The notes: generated by a model not told the origin, from the letters alone. A DNA stretch of 18,566 bases from Chloroflexaceae bacterium UBA1466 (GCA_002325605.1 DCSM01000058.1:12030-30595); one strand, 5' to 3'; positions 6,435 to 14,322 are shown, counted from the stretch's first letter. Numbers and translations: made by a program.

Positions 6435-6911
6435 TTACCTCTCCCCCAATTCCCTCAGCACCTTTTCCAAAGAAATAAGTTGCTTCCCCTCATACTCTCC
6501 TCCCCCTTGCCAAAGAACCTTTCCCCCTTCGCCGACCAAGAAAAGCGCGATGGTCTCTGTCGTTGCCAAACCCAAATCCTCAGCCACCCGCCGCACGTTC
6601 CCATAGAAAGTAAGCGTATGTTCCCGTGCCCCTTTATTGGGTATGTTGCGGGCCATTCCGCCGTCAATGATGGGCCGCATAACCGTGTAGAGACCTGCAA
6701 TCACAGGTACTTCATAGATTTTTAGCCCCGGATAGGTCTCAATCAGGGGGGTAAGATGGGACAGCCAATCCTCGATCAATTTTTGCTGCCAGCGCTGAAA
6801 GGCTACGGTCACAATGTTCCATTTCCCCTGCAAATCCGCTGGAAGGTGCAGATCTTGCCCTTCCAAGTTGCGGGTCTGAAGCGCGGGAAAGGTCGAAACG
6901 GTTTGCTTCAT
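6435..6911 (-). CDS. ATP10-like, thioredoxin-fold-related protein without cysteines
   Basis: The 158-aa soluble product resembles the ATP10 family, in which yeast Atp10 assists mitochondrial ATP synthase F0 assembly. The ordering looks like a thioredoxin-type fold: TFPALQTRNLEGQDLHLP as entry strand, NIVTVAFQRWQQ as first core strand and helix, and TIALFLVGEGGKVLWQGGGEY as the final strand pair. The protein contains no cysteine, so it cannot be a thiol redox enzyme. ATG at 6911 is chosen over the adjacent upstream TTG because aaggat lies 9 nt upstream of it. It is the last gene of the cbiB-cobD-MBL run, 30 nt after the MBL gene. The family assignment is from memory of the pattern and is moderate; its role in bacteria is not established. 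Confidence 0.55.
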   Translation of the reverse strand: MKQTVSTFPALQTRNLEGQDLHLPADLQGKWNIVTVAFQRWQQKLIEDWLSHLTPLIETYPGLKIYEVPVIAGLYTVMRPIIDGGMARNIPNKGAREHTLTFYGNVRRVAEDLGLATTETIALFLVGEGGKVLWQGGGEYEGKQLISLEKVLRELGER

Positions 6912-6941
6912 CAAAAAATCCTTTACCTTTACGGGCCACTT

Positions 6942-7694
6942 CTATACTTCAATAACTTGACCCTCCTGCCCAAGCTCTGCTTCCCCCCGAAAGCCCCCAG
7001 CCTGAACTTCGGCTAAAGCTTCGGCTTCGGGCATGGTCCAATAGGGGCTAAAATGAACCAGAAAGAGTTTTTGCACCCCTGCTTGCTGCGCTACTTCTCC
7101 TGCTTGGCGTGGCGTGGAATGAGGAGAAGAAGGTTCTTTGGAAGTAGCCTCGTGCAACAAAACATCGGCTCCGTGGGCCAAATCAATCACCGCTTGACAA
7201 GGAGGCGTATCTCCTGAATAGACTAGGGACTTTTCTTCCTTCTCAAAGCGCAGCGCCAAACAAGGTGCAACATGTTCATTGAGAGCTAAACGTAGCTTCC
7301 AGCCCTCAGCGAGGACAAGTGTTTCGCCAGGCTGAACAGGTGTCCATTCTAAGGGAGCAACATATTTTCCCAATTCAAAAGCTGCCAGAATCTGTTGCAC
7401 GATGGCCAGCGTTGAAGGGAGGCCATAAATTGGCAGGGGAAGGGTCTGTCGGCCTGCAAGGTAGAGGCTAAAGACCAACGAAAACAGCCCGTTGATATGG
7501 TCAAGGTGGCTATGCGTCAGCAAAACGCCCCGTAAGGTCTGAGGGTCTATGCCAACCTTCAGCAACCGTTGATAAGTACTTCCCCCCGCGTCAATCAAGA
7601 ATGGTTCGCCTCCGCTTTCCCACACCATATGCGTATGCCCACGGTCAGCATCGGGGACGCTTGTCCCCACGCCCAGTAGAATCATGCGTGCCAT
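6942..7694 (-). CDS. RNase Z-like metallo-beta-lactamase-fold hydrolase
   Basis: This is a 250-aa binuclear zinc hydrolase. Metal ligands are visible: HSHLDH at 61-66 (H61, H63, D65, H66), H141 in NEHVAP, D162 in SGDT and H214 in VHFSPYW. The HST-RQAGEVAQQAG segment near 192-206 is typical of the RNase Z/ElaC and phosphodiesterase branch. The protein is shorter than true RNase Z (about 305 aa), and I see no long exosite arm, so tRNA 3' processing is uncertain; another phosphodiester or ester substrate is plausible. It begins 4 nt after the cobD stop and is presumably co-transcribed with the cobalamin genes, but no known cobalamin step requires it. An alternative start is Met4. Confidence 0.85.
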   Translation of the reverse strand: MARMILLGVGTSVPDADRGHTHMVWESGGEPFLIDAGGSTYQRLLKVGIDPQTLRGVLLTHSHLDHINGLFSLVFSLYLAGRQTLPLPIYGLPSTLAIVQQILAAFELGKYVAPLEWTPVQPGETLVLAEGWKLRLALNEHVAPCLALRFEKEEKSLVYSGDTPPCQAVIDLAHGADVLLHEATSKEPSSPHSTPRQAGEVAQQAGVQKLFLVHFSPYWTMPEAEALAEVQAGGFRGEAELGQEGQVIEV

Positions 7695-7698
7695 CTTT

Positions 7699-8769
7699 TT
7701 ACCCTTTCAAAATGTTCTTTATAGTTTCAACAAAATGCTTGTTTTCTGCCGCTTGCCGAGTTGCAACCCGAATCGTATTCGGTAAGCCAAAAGAAGTCGT
7801 ATCGCGCACAAGAATTCCTTTTTCGCGCAATTTCTGGGCCCATTCTCTCGCTGAATCAACTTTCAGCAAAAAGAAATTAACTTCTGAGGCTAAAACCTTT
7901 TGACCTAAAGCGATTAAATCATTCACAAATTCCTTTTTAGCTTGCGCTAATGCTGCTAAAGAGGTTTGCAAATGAGCTTCATCACAGAGGGCTGCAAGTG
8001 CGCCAGTTTGCGCTAACGCATTGACGCTCCACGGTGGCTGCACTTTCGCTAAAGCAGCAATTGTCGTGGGGGCCGCCACCGCATAGCCTACCCGTAAGCC
8101 CGTCAGCGCGTAATCCTTGGTCAAAGAACGCAAAATTAGGAGATTTTCATATTTGAGCAACGGGAGCGCAGACCAAGCATGGTCGACAAACCGAATAAAA
8201 GCCTCGTCGAGGATAAAAAGCGTTTCTGGAGCCTGTTGTAAGATGTATTCAATCTCTTCGCACTGGCGAAAAAGACCTGTTGGATTATTTGGATTACAAA
8301 GAAAGAGCAGGCGTGGCTGATTTTTTCTAAGAAAAGTTCCAAGTTCTTCAATCTTCAGCGCAAAACTATTTTCTAGCTTCGTTTGCCAACGGATGATTTC
8401 TGCGCCCATCATCATACTTGCCGCCGCATATTCGCCAAAAGTTGGTTCAACAATCAGAACCTGGTCTTTTGGGCGCAAATAAGCTACAGCAATTTGATAA
8501 ATTAGTTCAATGGAACCATTCCCAATTAGAATCTGTTGAGCGGGCAAGCCAAGCAGATTGGCTAAAAAGTGGCGCAAAGTTGTCGCTCTAGGGTCTGGAT
8601 GTTGCCCAAGCGGAACTTTTTGCAATGCTTCCCAAAGCCGTGGCGTTGGCCCAAATGGGTTGACATTGGCACTAAAATCTAATAATTCAGGTTCCCCAAA
8701 CCGTTTTTGATACCCACCATGAGGGATCTGCGAGATATATTCAAGTTCTGGTCGCGGATAAATTGGCAT
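7699..8769 (-). CDS. cobD: L-threonine-O-3-phosphate decarboxylase (PLP-dependent)
   Basis: This fold-type I PLP enzyme of the HisC-like branch is predicted to turn L-threonine phosphate into (R)-1-amino-2-propanol phosphate for the nucleotide loop of cobalamin. The 356-aa product begins with HGGYQKRF and LLDFSANVNPFGP (residues 17-41), the CobD signature rather than HisC. CNPNNPTG lies at 158-165, D188 in LDEAF binds the pyridine nitrogen, SLTK has the Schiff-base K218, and GLRVGY carries R226. The gene lies 23 nt downstream of cbiB, whose product uses the same aminopropanol phosphate, which strongly favours CobD over histidinol-phosphate aminotransferase. A HisC role, or both, remains possible. 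The Shine-Dalgarno is weak. Confidence 0.85.
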   Translation of the reverse strand: MPIYPRPELEYISQIPHGGYQKRFGEPELLDFSANVNPFGPTPRLWEALQKVPLGQHPDPRATTLRHFLANLLGLPAQQILIGNGSIELIYQIAVAYLRPKDQVLIVEPTFGEYAAASMMMGAEIIRWQTKLENSFALKIEELGTFLRKNQPRLLFLCNPNNPTGLFRQCEEIEYILQQAPETLFILDEAFIRFVDHAWSALPLLKYENLLILRSLTKDYALTGLRVGYAVAAPTTIAALAKVQPPWSVNALAQTGALAALCDEAHLQTSLAALAQAKKEFVNDLIALGQKVLASEVNFFLLKVDSAREWAQKLREKGILVRDTTSFGLPNTIRVATRQAAENKHFVETIKNILKG

Positions 8770-8792
8770 AGTTGTTTAAGAAAAGCTACTAC

Positions 8793-9752
8793 TTAGGTTT
8801 TAGAAGGCTTAAAAAGGCTAAAGCGCTTTAGCAGAAAAAGAAAAAGCAACTGAAGCCCAGCTGCTAAAAGCATTGTTACTTTTGTAAGGTGCATTGCACG
8901 TTGAAGATCACTTGGCTTTGGGGCTTGCCCTGTTGCATTCAAACAATAATGGTCATCTTTTGTGAGGCAAACCCCCAAAGCTCCTGCCATGGTACTCATT
9001 GGATAGCCCGCATTGGGGCTGGCAGTTTTGCCATGATCGGTTTGTAGCACGCGCCATGCAGTTTTAAGATCATTTCCTGTGAGGAAAGTTGCGATTAACA
9101 ACAAAAGAGCCGTCAGACGAGCGGGAATAAGGTTGACAAGATCATCAAGGCGGGCGGGAATCTTGCCCAAATACTCATAGTGCCCCCGATAACCGACCAT
9201 TGCATCCATTGTATTTATCGCCCGATAGATAGTTGCGCCTGGTAAACCAAAAAAAGTATAATAGAAAAGAGGGGCAATGAAGGAATCACTGGTATTCTCG
9301 GCTAAGGATTCTATCGTGGCGGCGGCAAGTTGGGTTGAATCGAGAGTGGAAGTATCTCGACTCACTAAGGCTTGCAAAGCAATTTGGGCTGATTCGGCCT
9401 CTGCCGCCTGAAGTTTTTGCTTTACCGCCGCGCCTGCGGCCAGCAAACCGTGCCCCGCAAATGTAGTTTTGAGGAGGAAAAGAGAAGCAGCATCTGCGGC
9501 CCAACCCAGCTTGCGCTGGCGCGAAGCAGTTGCCAATAACAACGGTGGCGCAGCAGCTACGGCAACTCCCAGCACCGCCAACCGCATTCCAAAGCGCAAT
9601 TCCGCTTTAGGCTGGCCGTGCGGCGCGTGCTTTTCCACCGCCGCCACAAATTGCCCAAACCACGCCACGGGATGCACCGCGTTTGGCGGCTCCCCAAAGA
9701 CCCAATCCCACACCAGTGCTAAAGCCATTGCGCTCAAAGATGGATGTTTCAA
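8793..9752 (-). CDS. cbiB: Adenosylcobinamide-phosphate synthase CbiB
   Basis: This membrane enzyme condenses adenosylcobyric acid with (R)-1-amino-2-propanol phosphate (made by CobD) to give adenosylcobinamide phosphate. The 319-aa product shows the family entry motif DWVFGEPPNAVHPVAWFG (16-33), the central ESLAENTSDSFIAPL block, the YRAINTMDAMVGYR segment and several hydrophobic helices. The start at 9752 is a TTG, with ggaag about 9 nt upstream. An ATG nine codons in (9728) is the alternative and would place the protein start just before the WDWVFGEPP motif, as in many homologues. It is first in a run cbiB-cobD-MBL-ATP10-like and divergent from priA across about 100 nt. Confidence 0.95.
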   Translation of the reverse strand: MKHPSLSAMALALVWDWVFGEPPNAVHPVAWFGQFVAAVEKHAPHGQPKAELRFGMRLAVLGVAVAAAPPLLLATASRQRKLGWAADAASLFLLKTTFAGHGLLAAGAAVKQKLQAAEAESAQIALQALVSRDTSTLDSTQLAAATIESLAENTSDSFIAPLFYYTFFGLPGATIYRAINTMDAMVGYRGHYEYLGKIPARLDDLVNLIPARLTALLLLIATFLTGNDLKTAWRVLQTDHGKTASPNAGYPMSTMAGALGVCLTKDDHYCLNATGQAPKPSDLQRAMHLTKVTMLLAAGLQLLFLFLLKRFSLFKPSKT

Positions 9753-9790
9753 CGTTTTAGACTTCCAGACCTTTGCTCTATTTCAAGCAA

Positions 9791-9799
9791 AGTATAACA
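9791..9799 (-). promoter_or_regulatory. Extended -10 promoter for the cbiB operon
   Basis: On the - strand TGTTATACT reads as an extended -10 (TATACT at 9796-9791, TGT at 9799-9797). No convincing -35 is seen. The predicted start near 9784 gives a leader of about 30 nt before the TTG at 9752. It lies back to back with the priA promoter. Confidence 0.5.
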
Positions 9800-9821
9800 T
9801 AGTTTCAGTGTTAGAAAGCTA

Positions 9822-9850
9822 TTGCGAACCTTGGTCAGCAGTGTTAGAAT
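9822..9850 (+). promoter_or_regulatory. Promoter of priA, placing the start site at the ATG
   Basis: TTGCGA (9822-9827) and TAGAAT (9845-9850) are separated by exactly 17 nt. The expected transcription start, about 7 nt after the -10, falls on or beside the A of the priA ATG at 9857. No Shine-Dalgarno is visible in the few bases between, so the mRNA is probably leaderless. Confidence 0.6.
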
Positions 9851-9856
9851 AGATTT

Positions 9857-12364
9857 ATGCTACCAGAACAAATTGCTACTATCGCGCTCGATTTTCGGCT
9901 GAAAGCAGGGCAAACCGCGCTTTTCAGCTATACTATTCCGCCAGAATTGCAAGGAATTATCGTTCCAGGGCAATTGGTTTGGGTTCCCTTGCGCCAAAAA
10001 CAAGTCCAAGGGATTGTCCTCACGCTTTCTCCCCCTTCGCCAGCGCAACCAAAGTTTCGGAATATTCTCACGTTGGCTGACCCTGAAGCAATCATTTTGC
10101 CTGTTGGCTTGCAACTCGCCCAGTGGCTGGCGAATACCTATCGTGTAGCCCTTTATGAAGCCTTAAAACTCTTCTTGCCGCCAGGTGTGGAGCAGGAATC
10201 CCTCCCTACTTGGCAAACTTCTGCGTCAGGTTTGACTAGCAATTTAGCGAATTTGCCCTTAGCCGAACGCGCTATTCTCTATGCGATTCGCACGCATGGC
10301 AAGGTTTCTGAGCCTGATCTCCTCCACCTTTTACGAGGAAATCAGAGGGATTTAAGGGAAACGATCTTTTCTCTATATCAAAAGGGCCTTTTGGAACGGG
10401 GTATAGCGCTAAGTGCCCCTAAAGCCCAGCCTAAATTCGAGCGGTTTGTGAAGCTTCTTCTTGATTCAGAGAAGCTCCTTGAAACAATAGCTACCTTAGG
10501 TCGAGCCCCTAAACAACAAGCCCTTTTGCAATGGTTTGCGGAGCATAAGAGCGTAGAAAGCTATTCTGCTCAACAAATCTACGCTGCTACAGGTGCAAAT
10601 CTTCCGCTTCTGCAAGCCTTAGCGACAAAAGGTATTTTGGCTTTCGAGATGCATGAGGCTTGGCGTGACCCTTTGGCTGGGCAAGTGATTGTCCCCGCCA
10701 CCCCACCGATTCTAACCGCAGCGCAGCGTCAAGTTTGGGAAATCATCTCAGCCGCTTTAGATAAACCTTCTAAGACCCAAGCCGAATCTGTCTTTCTGCT
10801 CCACGGAGTGACGGGAAGCGGGAAAACTGAGCTTTATATGCGGGCAATTGCTCGTGTTCTGCGGCAAGGAAAACAAGCTCTAGTCTTAATCCCAGAAATT
10901 GCTTTGACAGCGCAATTTATTCAACGCTTTGGAGCAAGATTCCCAGGTAAATTCACTGTTCTTCACAGTAGGCTTGCGCCTGGAGAACGCTATGATGCCT
11001 GGCGGAAGTTGCGAAATGGTCAGATCAAGCTAGCAATTGGGAGTCGCTCGGCAGTTTTCGCTCCTTTGCCCCACCTTGGGCTTATCGTTATGGATGAAGA
11101 ACACGAGCCAAGTTATAAGCAGGATAATAACCCTCACTACCACGCCCGCGATGTCGCTTTGCAGCTAGGTAAATTGACGCAAAGCTGTATTATCTTGGGG
11201 AGCGCAACCCCTAGTATCGAAAGCTATTATGCTGCTAAAGCAAGCCAATATACGCTCTTGGCTTTACCTGAAAGAATTGGTTGTTCAAAGGGCCCAGATG
11301 GCTTGCTTCATTCTACTTCTATCCCGCTCCCGACGGTTCAATTGGTTGATATGCGCCGGGAGCTACAGAGAAATAATCGCTCTATCTTTAGTCAGCCGTT
11401 GCAAGAAGCTTTGAAGAATGTCTTAGATCACCAAGAACAAGCGATTCTTTTCCTTAATCGGCGCGGGAAAGCTACTTTTGTCCTCTGTCGGGACTGCGGC
11501 AAAGTCCTTTCTTGCCCTAAATGCTTACAACAACTCACCTTTCACGAGCTAAAGAAGACTAAACAAAACGTTTTGCTCTGTCATTCGTGTAGTTATCACT
11601 TGCTTTTGCCAGCCTTTTGCCCCGTTTGTCTTAGCCCCAGAATCAAGGACTTTGGCATCGGGACTCAACGGGTTGAGGCAGAAGTGCGCCTCCTCTTTCC
11701 TAAAGCTCGCATCCTGCGCTGGGATAGCGATAGCGCTGTGGGCAAAAATGTCCATTCCCGCTTCCTTAAAACCTTCCAAGACCACGAGGCTGATCTTTTA
11801 ATTGGTACACAAATGATTGCTAAAGGCTTAGATTTGCCTTTAGTTTCCTTCGTAGGGGTCGTAGCAGCAGATAGCAGCCTTTACTTCCCCGACTTTAGGA
11901 GTGGAGAACGTACTTTTCAGCTACTTACTCAGGTCGCTGGCCGCGCTGGTCGCCGTAAGGCAGGGGCAAGAGTAATTATTCAAACCTATAGCCCAGAAAA
12001 CTATGTTTTACAAGCTGCTCAAGAACACGATTATCAACGTTTCTACCTTCAAGAGCTTGCTTTTCGACGCTTAACAGGCTACCCTCCCTTTAATCGCTTG
12101 ATTCGTTTCGTTTATGGGCATACGAATGAGGCTCTTTGCAAACAAACCGCGCTTGATCTCGCTACGAAGCTCAGAGAGATCGCCGTTCAAAACAGCATCC
12201 CTCATTGGCAAATTATCGGGCCAGCCCCCGCTTTCAAGCAGCGGCTCCAGGGCAAATGGCGCTGGCACTGTCTCCTTTGCCTTCCCAACCCCCTCCTTAT
12301 CCTGCCCCATCTGGGCGATTTACCTGGTTGGCACGTTGATGTCGACCCTTTAAATGTGCTATAA
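9857..12364 (+). CDS. priA: Primosomal protein N', replication-restart helicase PriA
   Basis: PriA recognises stalled or repaired forks and reloads the replisome. The 835-aa product has the N-terminal 3' DNA-binding domain (about 1-105), a winged-helix region, a superfamily 2 helicase core with Walker A GVTGSGKT (317-324; K323) and DEEH (413-416), and a zinc-binding insertion beginning at C544 with repeated C-x2-C pairs (CRDC, CPKC, CHSC, CPVC). The C-terminal helicase motifs GTQMIAKGLDLPLV and QVAGRAGR follow. It is somewhat longer than E. coli PriA (732 aa). The ATG at 9857 has no Shine-Dalgarno but is positioned at a predicted transcription start. Its stop codon overlaps the -10 of the def promoter. 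Confidence 0.95.
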   Translation: MLPEQIATIALDFRLKAGQTALFSYTIPPELQGIIVPGQLVWVPLRQKQVQGIVLTLSPPSPAQPKFRNILTLADPEAIILPVGLQLAQWLANTYRVALYEALKLFLPPGVEQESLPTWQTSASGLTSNLANLPLAERAILYAIRTHGKVSEPDLLHLLRGNQRDLRETIFSLYQKGLLERGIALSAPKAQPKFERFVKLLLDSEKLLETIATLGRAPKQQALLQWFAEHKSVESYSAQQIYAATGANLPLLQALATKGILAFEMHEAWRDPLAGQVIVPATPPILTAAQRQVWEIISAALDKPSKTQAESVFLLHGVTGSGKTELYMRAIARVLRQGKQALVLIPEIALTAQFIQRFGARFPGKFTVLHSRLAPGERYDAWRKLRNGQIKLAIGSRSAVFAPLPHLGLIVMDEEHEPSYKQDNNPHYHARDVALQLGKLTQSCIILGSATPSIESYYAAKASQYTLLALPERIGCSKGPDGLLHSTSIPLPTVQLVDMRRELQRNNRSIFSQPLQEALKNVLDHQEQAILFLNRRGKATFVLCRDCGKVLSCPKCLQQLTFHELKKTKQNVLLCHSCSYHLLLPAFCPVCLSPRIKDFGIGTQRVEAEVRLLFPKARILRWDSDSAVGKNVHSRFLKTFQDHEADLLIGTQMIAKGLDLPLVSFVGVVAADSSLYFPDFRSGERTFQLLTQVAGRAGRRKAGARVIIQTYSPENYVLQAAQEHDYQRFYLQELAFRRLTGYPPFNRLIRFVYGHTNEALCKQTALDLATKLREIAVQNSIPHWQIIGPAPAFKQRLQGKWRWHCLLCLPNPLLILPHLGDLPGWHVDVDPLNVL

Positions 12365-12365
12365 T
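12336..12365 (+). promoter_or_regulatory. Promoter of def overlapping the priA stop codon
   Basis: TTGATG (12336-12341) and an extended -10, TGC followed by TATAAT (12360-12365), are 18 nt apart. The TATAAT contains the priA stop codon TAA (12362-12364). Transcription would start near 12372, giving a 35-nt leader with aaaagg about 10 nt before the def ATG at 12407. Def can therefore be expressed independently of priA. Confidence 0.65.
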
Positions 12366-12406
12366 GCGCTTAGATCAAGGCTTTGTAGTGAAAAGGTTGA
12401 CTTAAT

Positions 12407-12985
12407 ATGGCACTGAAACGAGTTCTAAGGATTGATGACCCCGTTGACCTTAAAGTTCTCAAAACGGTTAGCCGCCCCGTGAAATTTCCTAATCGGGAGC
12501 TTAAATCTTTAGTTAATGAGATGTTTGCTACTATGCAAAATGGGTGTGGGGTAGGCCTGGCGGCTATTCAAGTCGGGGTTCCGCTCCAGATCATCGTGAT
12601 TGAAATCCCCCCAACCTACGAAAAGTTAGCTGATGGCACAGAGAAAGAGGTTGCACCTGCTGTTCCTTATGTCTTTATCAATCCCAAAATTGTTCAAATC
12701 AGCAGGGATGAGGTTATGCGCCTAGAGGGTTGTCTAAGTCTGCCCAATTGGTATGGGCAAGTCCCCAGAGCTAAGTGGGTAACGGTGGAATACCAGGACT
12801 TGAGTGGGAAGCCACGTAGGTTAAGGAAGGCCGATGACCTGCTGGGGTGGGCTTTACAGCATGAGATTGACCATCTCAAAGGGATTGTCTTTACTGAGCG
12901 TCTTCCTGACCCAACGACTTTGCGTGATTACAGTAATGAACCCCTCCCTAATACCGCCGAAAGGATGGAGGCCGTCGGGGCCTAA
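12407..12985 (+). CDS. def: Peptide deformylase
   Basis: This enzyme removes the N-formyl group from nascent proteins using a metal ion. The 192-aa product carries all three signature motifs: GVGLAAIQ (48-55), EGCLSLP with metal ligand C109 (107-113), and HEIDH with H152, catalytic E153 and H156. The ATG has aaaagg about 10 nt upstream. The neighbour order priA-def is common, but fmt, which usually follows, is absent; instead a convergent gene ends 29 nt downstream. The short 12986-13014 gap shows only a weak aaacc/ggttt pairing as a possible terminator. Confidence 0.96.
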   Translation: MALKRVLRIDDPVDLKVLKTVSRPVKFPNRELKSLVNEMFATMQNGCGVGLAAIQVGVPLQIIVIEIPPTYEKLADGTEKEVAPAVPYVFINPKIVQISRDEVMRLEGCLSLPNWYGQVPRAKWVTVEYQDLSGKPRRLRKADDLLGWALQHEIDHLKGIVFTERLPDPTTLRDYSNEPLPNTAERMEAVGA

Positions 12986-13014
12986 ACGACTTAAAACCAT
13001 TAAGCCTTTAGGGT

Positions 13015-13962
13015 TTACCGCTTAGGTTGATCGTCTATCAACCACCCCCAGCGCGCATCTTGCAACTGCCGTTGGGGGTTTTTGACTTGCTTGATCGCAA
13101 AGTCTGCCGTAGCCTTAACGACCCAATCAAAGTAGCGTGGGGTGAGAAAACTAATCTCAAACTTAGGTACAGGGTTGATAAAGTCGGTTGCATAGAGTAC
13201 TCCATCCTTGAACCCACACTCTATTGCATTTATCTCATAGCCCAACGCTTGGTTAATCTTTAACGCAAGGGAGACTACTTGCTCTCTCTCGCTAGGGGTT
13301 AAGTAATTCTCCTCATCTACATAGCGATTTAGCCAATGCGCCCGTGGATCATACTTGATTGGCATGATATGCTCTGCACCAATGCAAATACAGCGCACAT
13401 ACTTATCCCATTTATGGTATTGCTGAAGCATCATGCACTGCGTCCCCGTATCGTTATAGGTATGCCAAAGCTCTTCGTAGGATTGGATGTAATACTCGCG
13501 CCGCGTCGGGCCATCCCAAATCGGTTTCAAGAGGATCGGAAACCCTCCCAAATAGGAGAGATGCTCTTCCCATGGGATTGGACAAACTAAGTTTCGCATA
13601 GCATCATCGCCTAAGCCATTACTATGGGAATGGGAAGGTAACGCAACGGTAAGGGGATGCAGAATGTTGAGGTAAGTCATCAGGCTGGCCCCGAAGAAGC
13701 GATCATCGGCTATCGTCCAAAAGGGATTGTTGACAACGGTGGTTCCACTTAACAAAGCCACCTTGAGAAAAGTGCGATAATAGGCGACTTCGAGGCCGAT
13801 GCGGTCTATGATTAAGGCATATTCGACCCGCTCGGCCATCCTGGTTCCCCCCAATTGCACCAATTCCGCAGTAATATCTTCGTGATGCCGGTTGACTTCC
13901 CCAATAAAAGCAGGAGGCCACGACCATTCGCCCCCGATAAGTAAGCCAATCTTCTTGCTCAT
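13015..13962 (-). CDS. ATP-grasp domain protein of unknown substrate
   Basis: This 315-aa protein (from the start at 13962) resembles a family of ATP-grasp proteins with the N-terminus MSKKIGLLIGGEWSWPPAF. ATP-grasp enzymes join a carboxylate to an amine or thiol via acyl phosphate. Visible landmarks are GGTRM and the NNPFW-DDRFFGA segments in the N-terminal half, FPILLKPIWDG (ATP-binding lysine), QQYHKWDKYVRCICIG, and C-terminal EINAIECGFKDG and YATDFINPVP, giving acidic and Asn metal ligands. The substrate is unknown. The frame continues in-frame to a second MSKKIGLLI start at 14124, created by a 162-bp duplication; I prefer 13962 because it gives the intact family N-terminus and has ggggga 8 nt upstream. 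The gene lies downstream of the pucC homologue. Confidence 0.8.
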   Translation of the reverse strand: MSKKIGLLIGGEWSWPPAFIGEVNRHHEDITAELVQLGGTRMAERVEYALIIDRIGLEVAYYRTFLKVALLSGTTVVNNPFWTIADDRFFGASLMTYLNILHPLTVALPSHSHSNGLGDDAMRNLVCPIPWEEHLSYLGGFPILLKPIWDGPTRREYYIQSYEELWHTYNDTGTQCMMLQQYHKWDKYVRCICIGAEHIMPIKYDPRAHWLNRYVDEENYLTPSEREQVVSLALKINQALGYEINAIECGFKDGVLYATDFINPVPKFEISFLTPRYFDWVVKATADFAIKQVKNPQRQLQDARWGWLIDDQPKR

Positions 13963-14222
13963 AGGTTTATTCCCCCATTGCTTAGGCCCCAATCGTTCTT
14001 TAGGCTCAAGATTAGGGCAATTGAGTCGTTTGATCTGCCATTGGCGACTCGTTTGATCTGTCATATTGGAAGCATTTGCCCCAGCCCATCCGCCCTCGAT
14101 GAGTAAGCCGATCTTCTTGCTCATAAGTCATTCCCCTATTGCTTAGGCCCCAATCGTTGCTTAGGCCTAAGATTGGGGCAATGGAGCAGTTTGACCCGCC
14201 CCTGGCGAGTCACTTGAATTAG
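13930..14222 (-). repeat. Diverged 162-bp tandem duplication of the ATP-grasp gene 5' end
   Basis: Copy A (about 13930-14060) covers the first codons, Shine-Dalgarno and leader of the ATP-grasp gene. Copy B (about 14092-14222) repeats the same order. Shared landmarks are taagcc(a/g)atcttcttgctcata, the Shine-Dalgarno region, ttgcttaggccccaatcgtt and tggcga(c/g)tc. Each copy holds a leader hairpin: 14147-14155 with 14171-14179 is a perfect 9-bp stem in copy B, and 13986-13994 with 14010-14018 has one mismatch in copy A. Because the shift is 54 codons, the upstream start at 14124 stays in frame with the gene. Confidence 0.85.
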
Positions 14223-14264
14223 CCCTGGCGATTCGGTAGCACCGTCCTTGGCAGGATTCAAGAG

Positions 14265-14322
14265 TTAAAGCCATGGACTCTTGCCCCTTCCCCACAGCTA
14301 AAGCTGTGGACTCCTGCCCTTG
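14265..14322. repeat. Paired 25-bp repeats with hairpin, IS200/IS605-like end remnant?
   Basis: Two related 25-bp segments (14265-14289 and 14298-14322) are offset by 33 bp and share the pattern taaagc, then tggact, then c(t/c)tgccc. Within them 14292-14299 (ccacagct) pairs perfectly with 14302-14309. The combination of a (ta)aagc-type hairpin followed by ggact(c/t)ctgcc resembles the ends of IS200/IS605 elements, but no tnpA or tnpB is present. The rest of the 14223-14365 gap shows nothing recognisable. Confidence 0.4.

Noticed and set aside
6316..6725. + strand frames of about 96 aa overlapping the ATP10-like gene
   Set aside because: They are antisense to a gene with a good Shine-Dalgarno and protein-like composition, and their translations are Pro/Ser-rich without domain character.
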